Source of the DNA: Gallionella capsiferriformans ES-2
GTDB lineage: Bacteria > Pseudomonadota > Gammaproteobacteria > Burkholderiales > Gallionellaceae
NCBI RefSeq assembly: GCF_000145255.1
Contig: NC_014394.1
Location: forward strand, 2,170,001 to 2,234,000
Reading direction: 5' to 3'
Length of the DNA stretch: 64,000 nucleotides
Shown here: one piece after another, positions 36,043 to 42,499 of the stretch
Position numbering within the stretch: the first letter of the stretch is position 1
Layout: every line of letters starts with the position of its first letter
Program-made: the position numbers and the translations under genes
The notes under the pieces: generated by a model
The model's input: the letters and a program-made list of their open reading frames with translations, nothing else
What the model was told of the DNA's origin: nothing
Database searches by the model: none

Positions 36043-36767
36043 GCCGCGACCCTCCGCGCCTGTTCGCCGACAGAAGTCCAAGCGGCTTGTTCACCTTCAC
36101 GCACAAACCAGAGCTTGTAATAATTCTTGCGTACAGCATTGCGGAAAGCAGCACGCCAATCGGCATAAGTTTTTTTGCCGGGCAGATATGCCGCCTTAAA
36201 CTCTTGCCAGCAGACTGCCACCATTTCGTGATCGATACCGACAGTGTCGGCATATTCAAAAACAGGATCATTTTCAGGGAAGGTTTTTTCGCTGTTCGCT
36301 TTGCAATCTTCCAAAAATTGATTGAGAGTAATTCCTGTTTTTTTAATGCGAGAAACCTTCTTGACGGTTATTGACGGTTCAATGACGGTTTGGGTCGCAT
36401 GGGTGCTACCCCTATTGGCGCATCCATGCGACCCCTCCGCCGCATGGATGCGACCCGTCGCATCTACGCTACCCGTCGCATGGGTGCTACCCGTAAGGCG
36501 ACTCAGGGCAATCCGATAATGACGCGTTTGTGCCGGTGATCCGCCAAGCGCATTTGCGGTCACCACAAGAAAACCACCTTCAATCAGTTTATGGACGTTT
36601 CTCTGAGCCTGCGAACGGGATAGGCGTGTTTTCTCAGCAATGGAAGATATTGACGGGTAACACTTACCGGCATCATCTGACCAGTCGGCCAGCGCCAGCA
36701 TTGTCAGCAATTCCGGCCCGCTGCCAGGGAAGCCGTCCCAGACTTGTGTCATAACGCGTATCGACAT
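36039..36767 (-). CDS. Helix-turn-helix replication initiator/helicase-loader type protein
   Basis: 242 residues. The N-terminal winged helix-turn-helix (SISSIAEKTRLSRSQAQRNVHKLIEGGFL) is the phage replication-protein (lambda O/DnaT-like) form. The middle contains a repeated STHAT / SVDAT / RIHAA series, and the C-terminal part (about residues 145-235) resembles DnaT-like helicase-interaction domains (KKTYADWRAAFRNAVRKNY). ATG at 36767 with AGGAGG upstream. Directly coupled to dnaB. Confidence 0.78.
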   Translation of the reverse strand: MSIRVMTQVWDGFPGSGPELLTMLALADWSDDAGKCYPSISSIAEKTRLSRSQAQRNVHKLIEGGFLVVTANALGGSPAQTRHYRIALSRLTGSTHATGSVDATGRIHAAEGSHGCANRGSTHATQTVIEPSITVKKVSRIKKTGITLNQFLEDCKANSEKTFPENDPVFEYADTVGIDHEMVAVCWQEFKAAYLPGKKTYADWRAAFRNAVRKNYYKLWFVREGEQAAWTSVGEQARRVAA

Positions 36768-36769
36768 GG

Positions 36770-36967
36770 TTAACCTCCTGTTGATCGCGCTGATTGACGA
36801 ATAGCCGCTGCATCGTGGCAATACTCGCAGGGGCATTCCGCTTGCAGGGCGTGAATGATGATTCTGAGCAGATTGATAATTGCTTTGCGCTTCTCCGCCC
36901 CAGAGAGGCGGGGGATGATGTGTGTAGATTCTTCAGCTTGTTTCCACAGACATTTTTCGTCAGTCAT
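36770..36967 (-). CDS. Small hypothetical protein with Cys/His pair
   Basis: 65 residues with CPCEYCHD near residue 46, a possible metal-binding knuckle. It overlaps the upstream gene by ATGA and ends two bases before the initiator-like gene, so it belongs to the replication operon. Confidence 0.6.
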   Translation of the reverse strand: MTDEKCLWKQAEESTHIIPRLSGAEKRKAIINLLRIIIHALQAECPCEYCHDAAAIRQSARSTGG

Positions 36968-37350
36968 GGCGCGCCCCTTTCCGTACGCGATTCAGCCGAA
37001 TAGCGCTGCCCGATTTCTCCGGCGGCCTTGATGGTGTCGAAAGGCAGCGAGTACAACGCGATTCTGGCTATGCGTCCGTCAGAGGTGGGCGATTCGATTT
37101 CTTCAGTAATGACTGTCCATCCCGCCTTTCTGAGCACAAGAACATGATGTGAGGCTCGGCTGCTTCCGTGCCGCTCCCACACATCCATATGCGTCAGCTT
37201 GTCGCCATGAAGAAGGTCAGCGAGTACGCGCCCCTTGACGGAGCATGGTTCTGGGTACGAAAATAACTGCGTTGTTGTTTTGCTTTGCCCTTCGCCCGGT
37301 TGCCCCCGGGCGTTTTCATTTGTGGCAAGCTCATTGAGGACGGCGCTCAT
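36964..37350 (-). CDS. Winged-helix DNA-binding protein of the element
   Basis: 128 residues. GRVLADLLHGDKLTHMDVWE followed by SSRASHHVLVLRKAGWTV is a winged helix-turn-helix of the kind common in prophage replication regions. It overlaps its neighbours on both sides by 1-4 bases. Probably a regulator of the replication operon. Confidence 0.65.
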   Translation of the reverse strand: MSAVLNELATNENARGQPGEGQSKTTTQLFSYPEPCSVKGRVLADLLHGDKLTHMDVWERHGSSRASHHVLVLRKAGWTVITEEIESPTSDGRIARIALYSLPFDTIKAAGEIGQRYSAESRTERGAP

Positions 37351-37673
37351 TACGCACCGCCTTCACAATTGACGGATGCAAGCGCCAGCACAAGGCTTTC
37401 CCGTTCGCTCTGTGCGTTGGTTGAGCCTTCGGCGGTCAGTGTACTGAGCAGACTCAGCGCGGCGGCGCGTAGGGCTTTGACGTCGTCTGGCATGGCATTG
37501 CGCCAGTCAAATTCACCATCAACGATACAGGCATCCTCACAGGCCCCAACCGCTTTGAATAATTCGCTTTCGACATAAGGGTGAAGGACTGTGGTTTCTT
37601 TATTTGCCACCAGCCGCAAGGTGTCGATCATGCCATCGAGCAGCTCAAGAAATGTTGATTGAGTGCAAGCCAT
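37350..37673 (-). CDS. Hypothetical protein of the replication operon
   Basis: 107 residues, helical and acidic, no recognised motif. Coupled by 1-base overlap to the winged-helix gene downstream. Confidence 0.6.
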   Translation of the reverse strand: MACTQSTFLELLDGMIDTLRLVANKETTVLHPYVESELFKAVGACEDACIVDGEFDWRNAMPDDVKALRAAALSLLSTLTAEGSTNAQSERESLVLALASVNCEGGA

Positions 37674-37675
37674 AA

Positions 37676-37891
37676 TTACACCCCTGCCTTACGACTGTCC
37701 GCGATACGGTCGGCTGCCCATTGATCCACTTCCGCCGCGATCCATGCGGTGCAGTTCGGGGAAAGTTTGACGGGTGCAGGGAACGTGCCATTTTTCACCC
37801 ACGCCCAGACTGATGATCCGGATGCGCCAATTGCTTTTGTTACGTCAGAAAGGCGGAGGAATTTTGTAGGTGTTGGTTGTGTGCTTACCAT
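37676..37891 (-). CDS. AlpA-like DNA-binding regulator
   Basis: 71 residues with the AlpA signature: FLRLSDVTKAIGASGSSVWA helix-turn-helix, then FPAPVKLSPNCTAWIAAEVD wing. Members regulate integrase or excision genes of satellites and prophages. It is the second of two adjacent AlpA-like genes. Confidence 0.78.
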   Translation of the reverse strand: MVSTQPTPTKFLRLSDVTKAIGASGSSVWAWVKNGTFPAPVKLSPNCTAWIAAEVDQWAADRIADSRKAGV

Positions 37892-37893
37892 GA

Positions 37894-38133
37894 TTACACC
37901 CCCGCCAATGTTTTACGCAGGTCACCTACGTTCCACGCCGTGACGCGTTCGGATAATTTTCGGGGGGCTGGTATCGATCCACGCTTGACCATGCGCCAGA
38001 CGGTCGCAGCAGAGCAGCTGAATAAGCCCTCTACGACTGGCTGCCGGACATTTGCAGAATCAGGGAGGGAATCAAAGTTTTTGAGCGCATCGGGAATTGC
38101 GCTCGCGTCGGTTTTGCCGGTTTGATGTGACAT
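37894..38133 (-). CDS. AlpA-like DNA-binding regulator, divergent copy
   Basis: 79 residues. FSCSAATVWRMVKRGSIPAPRKLSERVTAW is an AlpA-type helix-turn-helix and wing with a longer, unrelated N-terminus. First gene of the minus-strand replication operon, so it may be its repressor. Confidence 0.72.
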   Translation of the reverse strand: MSHQTGKTDASAIPDALKNFDSLPDSANVRQPVVEGLFSCSAATVWRMVKRGSIPAPRKLSERVTAWNVGDLRKTLAGV

Positions 38134-38226
38134 GATGTGCGCCTTTATGAATTAAGGCGTTCATCATTGATTTTATGGGAATTTGTTTCTATTCCATCAG
38201 GCGGCTAGCCGTGTCAGTGTAGCCGC

Positions 38227-39141
38227 TTAACGTGTCGGTCTAGCCGCTATACGGGCGCGATGCTTGTTAATCCATTCCGCTATTGTTCGCTGCGCGTTAG
38301 CTGGCGATAAATACGCTTCGATTGCTTTCCCATGCGCCAATACTTTTTCTTTAAGTTCGCATGCGGCCTTATTGCCCGTTTTCCAGCTTCCGGCGTCATA
38401 CTGTTTGAGCGTCCACTGCTCTAAAATTCGCATTGTCTTATTTTTCTCAATTGCTCCATTCCTTCCCCTCTCGGAATGGATTTTTTTCAGATTGCTTTTT
38501 TCTTCATCTGCTTTGTATCTTAAAAGGCATTCTTTAAAACTCGCTTTCCTTTGTAAATGTTCAGCATGGCAAACTGCATCCATTGCCTGTATTGCGCTTT
38601 CACCTGCAATGGATGTGCTTTTATACTTAGAATGCCATTTTTGAGAATCAGCTATTAGAAGAAGAGCTAGCACCGCAAAAAACTCATGATTCTTACCTTC
38701 TGGCTGCTCGTTAGGGTCTTCTTTTGGGTCTTCGTCGTCCCAGTCTTCTATTCTGGCTTTTAGGGCATCCACAACATTTGAATTTTCGGCTGTAAGCACG
38801 TCAAGCTGATCTGTCATCGACTTTTTAAAAAGCCATTGCCCGTTATCATTACTTCCACCGTCCCACTCAAAGAATGTGTCAAGTTCGTCAGATGCTCCAA
38901 ACTCGGTAGCGTACCTAAGCAAACTGCTTTTTAGTTCGTCTATTGCGCAGTATTCTAGGTATTCAAAATGCCAATCAATCAATTTCCCTACTGATTGCGC
39001 GATAATCAATATTTGTTCCAAGGTGCGAGATTTAAGAAGGTCACGCGCTCTGTCAGCGATGGTTGGCAGACTACTAAATGGCGACGACGACACATAGTCT
39101 GATACCGGATTAAATTCTTCAAATTGCCCGTGGAAAAACAT
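38227..39141 (-). CDS. Unrecognised cargo protein, AT-rich gene
   Basis: 304 residues from the ATG at 39141 (AAGGGG upstream). No family recognised. The N-terminal half is acidic and helical, with DWDDEDPKEDPNEQPEG as a charged linker near residue 165; the C-terminal half is basic and helical (ERGRNGAIEKNKTMRILEQW, RTIAEWINKHRARI). The gene is visibly richer in A and T than its neighbours, pointing to a separate origin. Its place between the replication operon and the HigBA/integrase block is a usual cargo or defence position. Confidence 0.65.
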   Translation of the reverse strand: MFFHGQFEEFNPVSDYVSSSPFSSLPTIADRARDLLKSRTLEQILIIAQSVGKLIDWHFEYLEYCAIDELKSSLLRYATEFGASDELDTFFEWDGGSNDNGQWLFKKSMTDQLDVLTAENSNVVDALKARIEDWDDEDPKEDPNEQPEGKNHEFFAVLALLLIADSQKWHSKYKSTSIAGESAIQAMDAVCHAEHLQRKASFKECLLRYKADEEKSNLKKIHSERGRNGAIEKNKTMRILEQWTLKQYDAGSWKTGNKAACELKEKVLAHGKAIEAYLSPANAQRTIAEWINKHRARIAARPTR

Positions 39142-39243
39142 ACCGCCCCTTTCACGCCCTGAATAGAAGCCGCACCAACACAGCAAGGGTTTCTGTGCTT
39201 TCGCCCGTGGTAATTAAGCACGGACTAGGTGCGGCGAACTCGA

Positions 39244-39549
39244 TTAAGCTGCTCTCAGTTGGGCGCGTTGCACTTGTGGCATACCAGCCTTGCGTACCTG
39301 CCATAAGTCGTATTCTGCTTGCTGTGCGACCCACGCGTCTGCATGACCGCCATTCTCCAGCCCTAGCCACCCTTCAAGGCGCAACGCCATCGATGGGGAT
39401 ATTGCGGCGTGTTCATTCAGCACGCGGGACAATGCGGCACGGGTTACGCCTAGTTGCTTTGCTGCATCGGTAACAGTCAGCCCTAGCGCGGGTAATACAT
39501 CTTCTCTCAAGGTCGCACCTGGGTGCGGCGGGTTATGCATTTTGCTCAT
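39244..39549 (-). CDS. higA: HigA/VapI-type antitoxin
   Basis: 101 residues: HPGATLREDVLPALGLTV then the helix-turn-helix DAAKQLGVTRAALSRVLNEH, the standard HigA/GraA pattern. The ATG at 39549 has GGAG upstream; longer in-frame starts lie inside the toxin gene. It follows the toxin gene by 10 bases and probably represses the operon at the palindrome 39854-39867. Confidence 0.88.
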   Translation of the reverse strand: MSKMHNPPHPGATLREDVLPALGLTVTDAAKQLGVTRAALSRVLNEHAAISPSMALRLEGWLGLENGGHADAWVAQQAEYDLWQVRKAGMPQVQRAQLRAA

Positions 39550-39559
39550 GTCATTTCTC

Positions 39560-39838
39560 CTAGTGATAGTCCTGATAATCGACCAACACAGCATCCTCAC
39601 CTTCAAACGTAAAGGTCATACGCCAATTACCGTTCACGCTGACCGAGTAATGATCTGCGAGGTTCGCCGTCAGCGGATGGAAATCCCAGCCCGGCATATT
39701 CATGTAGCTGGGGTCTTTGGCAATGTTGAGGCGAACCAATTGACGTTCCAATTTTGCGGCTTGGTGCGGCTGAATGCCAGCCTTGCTGCCAGTTTCATAG
39801 AAGGCTTTTAGCCCTTTGTGTCTGAATGATTTAATCAT
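39560..39838 (-). CDS. higB: HigB/GraT-type (RelE-superfamily) toxin
   Basis: 92 residues from the ATG at 39838: MIKSFRHKGLKAFYETGS, QAAKLERQLVRLNIA, then WDFHPLTANLADHYSVSVNG and WRMTFTFEG, the typical HigB/GraT ribosome-dependent RNase core. Different in sequence from the HigB at 22679-22972, so the two modules are not duplicates. Probably stabilises the element. Confidence 0.87.
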   Translation of the reverse strand: MIKSFRHKGLKAFYETGSKAGIQPHQAAKLERQLVRLNIAKDPSYMNMPGWDFHPLTANLADHYSVSVNGNWRMTFTFEGEDAVLVDYQDYH

Positions 39839-39853
39839 ATGCTGTATTGTATA

Positions 39854-39867
39854 GCGTATAGTTACGC
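39854..39867. promoter_or_regulatory. Candidate higBA operator
   Basis: GCGTA-TAGT-TACGC, a perfect dyad in the 5' region of the toxin gene, where HigA autorepression sites lie. Confidence 0.5.
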
Positions 39868-39937
39868 ATATCAAGAGTTATGCAGCCGTAAACCGCGATT
39901 TCGCAACACCAACAACCCGCCATCAATCCCAGCCGAT

Positions 39938-41152
39938 CTATGCACGCAGCTTCACAACTTCCGCACCCGCTTTTAACTTGTCCAGATGGTCAGCCCATTG
40001 CTGCATCATTGTCCGGCGCTCATCAAGGTATTCAGCGAAGTTGTACGCCGCACGGCTGGCGTTCTTTTCAACGTGTGCGAGCTGCAATTCGATTGTGTCG
40101 CGGTGAATACCCCATTTGCTTTTGTTCTCGTTCAGCATGGTTGAGGCCGCCGATCTGAAGCCGTGGCCTGTCATCTTGCCCGTGTAACCCATGCGCCCCA
40201 ATGCGCGCAGAATAATGGCGTTGCTGGCTGGCTGGCTTGGGTCGTTACGGTTCGGGAATACATGGACCCGATCACCGGACAACTTCGCAGCCTCACGGAA
40301 TACAGCCACAGCCTGCACGGACAACGGCACAAGATGCGGCCTGCGCATCTTCATCCGTTCAGCAGGGATTAGCCATTCCGCCCGATCAAGATCTATTTCC
40401 TTCCACTCTGCATTTACCAGTTCGCCCGTGCGGGTGAAGGTCAGCGCCATGAGTTGCAAGATGTATGTGGTCATCGGACTGCCTTGATAGCCGTCAATAT
40501 CGCGCAACAGTTTCGGAAATCCGCCTTTCTCGATTGTGTTGTAGTGGGAGCGGGTCGGGCTTTTGAGCGCCTCGCTCATTTTGAAGGCCGGATTATTTTT
40601 GCACCGATCTGTTGCGATGGCATAACGAAAAACAGCACTGCATCGTTGCAAGACACGGCCGGCAATCTCCAGCGCCCCGCGTTTCTCAATGGCACGCACC
40701 GTTGCCAATACCTCAGATGATGATATTTCAGCGATAGGGCGGCGACCAATAGACGGGAATGCGTCCTGCTCCAGTGTGCGCAGCGTCAGCGCCTTGTGGC
40801 CTGCCGTCCAGTCATTCGATCTATTCTCAACCCATTCACGCGCCACAGCCTCGAAGGTATTCGCCGCCGCTATCTTGCCCTCGCGCTTTTGGGCTTGTTT
40901 GGCTTCGCCTGGGTCTGTGCCGTTGGCTATCAGCTTGCGCGCAGCGTCGCGCCGTTCCCGTGCATCTTTTAGGCTCACTTCTGGATATACACCCAGTGCA
41001 AGCCTCTTTTCTTTTCCGGCATAGCGATATTTAAGCCGCCAGTATTTTGAGCCACTGGGCATGACTTCAATATACATTCCGTCCCCATCCGCCAATTTAT
41101 ATGGCTTGGCTTCGGGTTTAGCTTTCTTCACCGCTGCATCGGACAACTTCAT
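39938..41152 (-). CDS. int: P4-type tyrosine integrase
   Basis: 404 residues: N-terminal DUF4102-like arm-binding domain (LSDAAVKKAKPEAKPYKLAD), core-binding domain and catalytic domain with Arg in FTRTGELVNAEW, HxxR in TGHGFRSAAST, His in LQLAHVEKN and Tyr in AAYNFAEYLDERR. The start at 41152 (MKLSDAAV) is the family's usual one; longer frames run into the arm-type repeats. It is adjacent to attR and the tRNA-Arg gene, as expected for integration into a tRNA 3' end. Confidence 0.93.
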   Translation of the reverse strand: MKLSDAAVKKAKPEAKPYKLADGDGMYIEVMPSGSKYWRLKYRYAGKEKRLALGVYPEVSLKDARERRDAARKLIANGTDPGEAKQAQKREGKIAAANTFEAVAREWVENRSNDWTAGHKALTLRTLEQDAFPSIGRRPIAEISSSEVLATVRAIEKRGALEIAGRVLQRCSAVFRYAIATDRCKNNPAFKMSEALKSPTRSHYNTIEKGGFPKLLRDIDGYQGSPMTTYILQLMALTFTRTGELVNAEWKEIDLDRAEWLIPAERMKMRRPHLVPLSVQAVAVFREAAKLSGDRVHVFPNRNDPSQPASNAIILRALGRMGYTGKMTGHGFRSAASTMLNENKSKWGIHRDTIELQLAHVEKNASRAAYNFAEYLDERRTMMQQWADHLDKLKAGAEVVKLRA

Positions 41153-41164
41153 GTCGATCACCTT

Positions 41165-41225
41165 TGGGGGCATAAATTCAGGCAGTAGATCCTGATGCCC
41201 CCGATTATGCCCCCACGTGGGGGCA
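41165..41225. promoter_or_regulatory. Right arm-type repeats and 18-bp palindrome
   Basis: Four copies of the word ATGCCCCC or its complement (41165-41173, 41195-41203, 41207-41215, 41218-41225). The last two form the perfect palindrome TGCCCCCACGTGGGGGCA at 41208-41225. They lie between the integrase start and attR, so they may both bind integrase arms and control int transcription. Confidence 0.6.
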
Positions 41226-41226
41226 C

Positions 41227-41332
41227 ATTGCAATAGACGGGAATGCACGGGGTTAAGCGTGTATTACGCTCAAAGCCAGTGTTTATAAGGGTTTTATGTA
41301 CGGGGATGAATGCAGAAAAACAGCTATTTGGT
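41227..41332. repeat. Right attachment-site direct repeat (attR)
   Basis: 106 bases matching 23093-23198 with two substitutions. The last four bases fall in the discriminator/CCA end of the tRNA-Arg gene, whose remainder continues to the right. Confidence 0.88.
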
Positions 41333-41403
41333 GTCCTCGACAGGAATCGAACCTGTAATTGCCCCTTAGGAGGGGGCGGTAATATCCATTTTACGACGAG
41401 GAC
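41329..41403 (-). tRNA. tRNA-Arg (anticodon CCT)
   Basis: Cloverleaf read on the minus strand: acceptor GTCCTCG/CGAGGAC, anticodon stem GCCCC/GGGGC with loop CTCCTAA (anticodon CCT), T-arm ACAGG-TTCGATT-CCTGT, discriminator A and encoded CCA. It reads AGG codons. Its 3' end is the integration target of the element to the left, and the gene remains intact. Confidence 0.95.
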
Positions 41404-41412
41404 AGCGTGCGC

Positions 41413-41441
41413 ATTCTACCGGAATTGCGCTGTAATCTAAA
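41413..41441 (-). promoter_or_regulatory. Promoter of tRNA-Arg
   Basis: On the minus strand TTTAGA, 17 bases, TAGAAT, ending 10 bases before the tRNA 5' end. A reasonable sigma70-type match. Confidence 0.6.
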
Positions 41442-41498
41442 CCCTCACGCTGGTATCATGCGCGCCTGTTGCAAAATATCGCTCAATAAGGTCAACAA

Positions 41499-42044
41499 AT
41501 GAAATGGTTCGCCGTCTTCGCCGCATTGATTATTTTCGCCTCGCTGTTCGTCGCGCGGGCCGCCCGTGCGGGAAATTTGCCGGAAATCGGTAAGCCTGCA
41601 CCCGACTTCAAGCTCAATGACCAGCACGAGAAACTACACAGCCTGCAAAGTTATCGGGGCAAATGGGTCGTTTTGTATTTTTACCCTAAAGACGACACGC
41701 CCGGCTGCACCCAAGAAGCCTGCGCATTTCGCGACGATCTAGCTCAACTCACTGAACTCGGCGCCAAGGTGATCGGCGTCAGCGTAGACGATAGCGCTAG
41801 TCACGCCGGCTTTGCAAAAAAATACCACCTGCCGTTTCCCTTGCTGGCTGACAAGCAAGGAGAGGTCGCGGCGAGTTATGGTGCGCTGCTTAATCTGGGT
41901 GTGATGAAAGTGGCCCGCCGTTTTACCTTTTTAATCGATCCGCAAGGAAATTTAAAACAGGACTACCTGAATGTTGAAACCTCGCGTCACTCAAAAGAAA
42001 TCATCGAAGACCTGAAAAAACTAACTGCCGGAGAACCAAAATAA
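41499..42044 (+). CDS. Exported Bcp-type peroxiredoxin
   Basis: 181 residues with an N-terminal hydrophobic segment (signal peptide or anchor, ending near ARA-GNL), then the AhpC/TSA fold. The peroxidatic Cys is in DDTPGCTQEAC; the second Cys five residues on is the resolving Cys of the atypical 2-Cys Bcp class. It would reduce peroxides in the periplasm or at the membrane. It overlaps the next gene by one base. Confidence 0.9.
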   Translation: MKWFAVFAALIIFASLFVARAARAGNLPEIGKPAPDFKLNDQHEKLHSLQSYRGKWVVLYFYPKDDTPGCTQEACAFRDDLAQLTELGAKVIGVSVDDSASHAGFAKKYHLPFPLLADKQGEVAASYGALLNLGVMKVARRFTFLIDPQGNLKQDYLNVETSRHSKEIIEDLKKLTAGEPK

Positions 42045-42499
42045 TGCTGCCTCGTATCAATCTGTTTATCGCCTGGTTTTTAATTCCACAAACACTGGGG
42101 ATGGGCTGGGTCGCATTCGCAGGCCGCATGCTGCTCGAAGTACTGGGTGTCAACACGCACGAAGGGGATATACCCGGACGACTCGTGGGCGCTGTGCTGA
42201 TTTTTGGCACCGTTTACCTGATATTGCATTTTCGCGGGTCATTGCCTCCTGAAGGCAATCCGACCGGCAAGGGTTTTGGATTCGGTCAGCGTCTGGTGCT
42301 TGCGGCCAACCTGCTAGCAGCCCTGTTCGTCATTTTCCAGTTCACCCAGTTCCTGATCGAAAGTCACGACCTGCGACTGGTGTTGAATGGCTTCACCGAT
42401 GCATTCGGCTACTGGGTCATGGCGCTTTGGGTAATCGGCTTCTCCTTTCTGTATCAATCTTCATTACCTCAATCCTCGAATCTCTCCCCTACAAAATAA
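42044..42499 (+). CDS. Hypothetical membrane protein
   Basis: 151 residues with about four predicted transmembrane helices (INLFIAWFLIPQTLGMG, GAVLIFGTVYLILHF, LVLAANLLAALFVIFQF, YWVMALWVIGFSFLY). No motif recognised. It overlaps the peroxiredoxin stop and the ABC-F start by one base each, so the three are one operon. Confidence 0.7.
   Translation: MLPRINLFIAWFLIPQTLGMGWVAFAGRMLLEVLGVNTHEGDIPGRLVGAVLIFGTVYLILHFRGSLPPEGNPTGKGFGFGQRLVLAANLLAALFVIFQFTQFLIESHDLRLVLNGFTDAFGYWVMALWVIGFSFLYQSSLPQSSNLSPTK

Larger units (their letters stand above)
23093..41332. mobile_element. 18.2-kb integrative element in tRNA-Arg(CCT), satellite-like
   Basis: Bounded by 106-bp direct repeats (23093-23198 and 41227-41332, two mismatches), the right one running into the 3' CCA end of an intact tRNA-Arg gene and next to a P4-type integrase. 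The left copy is followed by a damaged fragment of the tRNA 3' end (CCTCGACAG). Content: AlpA-like regulators, HigBA, DnaB and initiator-like genes, virion-interior/ejection-type genes and several unknowns, almost all on the minus strand. I find no terminase, portal, major capsid, tail, holin or endolysin gene. All large frames are open. It is either a phage satellite that borrows a helper's shell or a prophage that lost its structural block. Confidence 0.85.
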
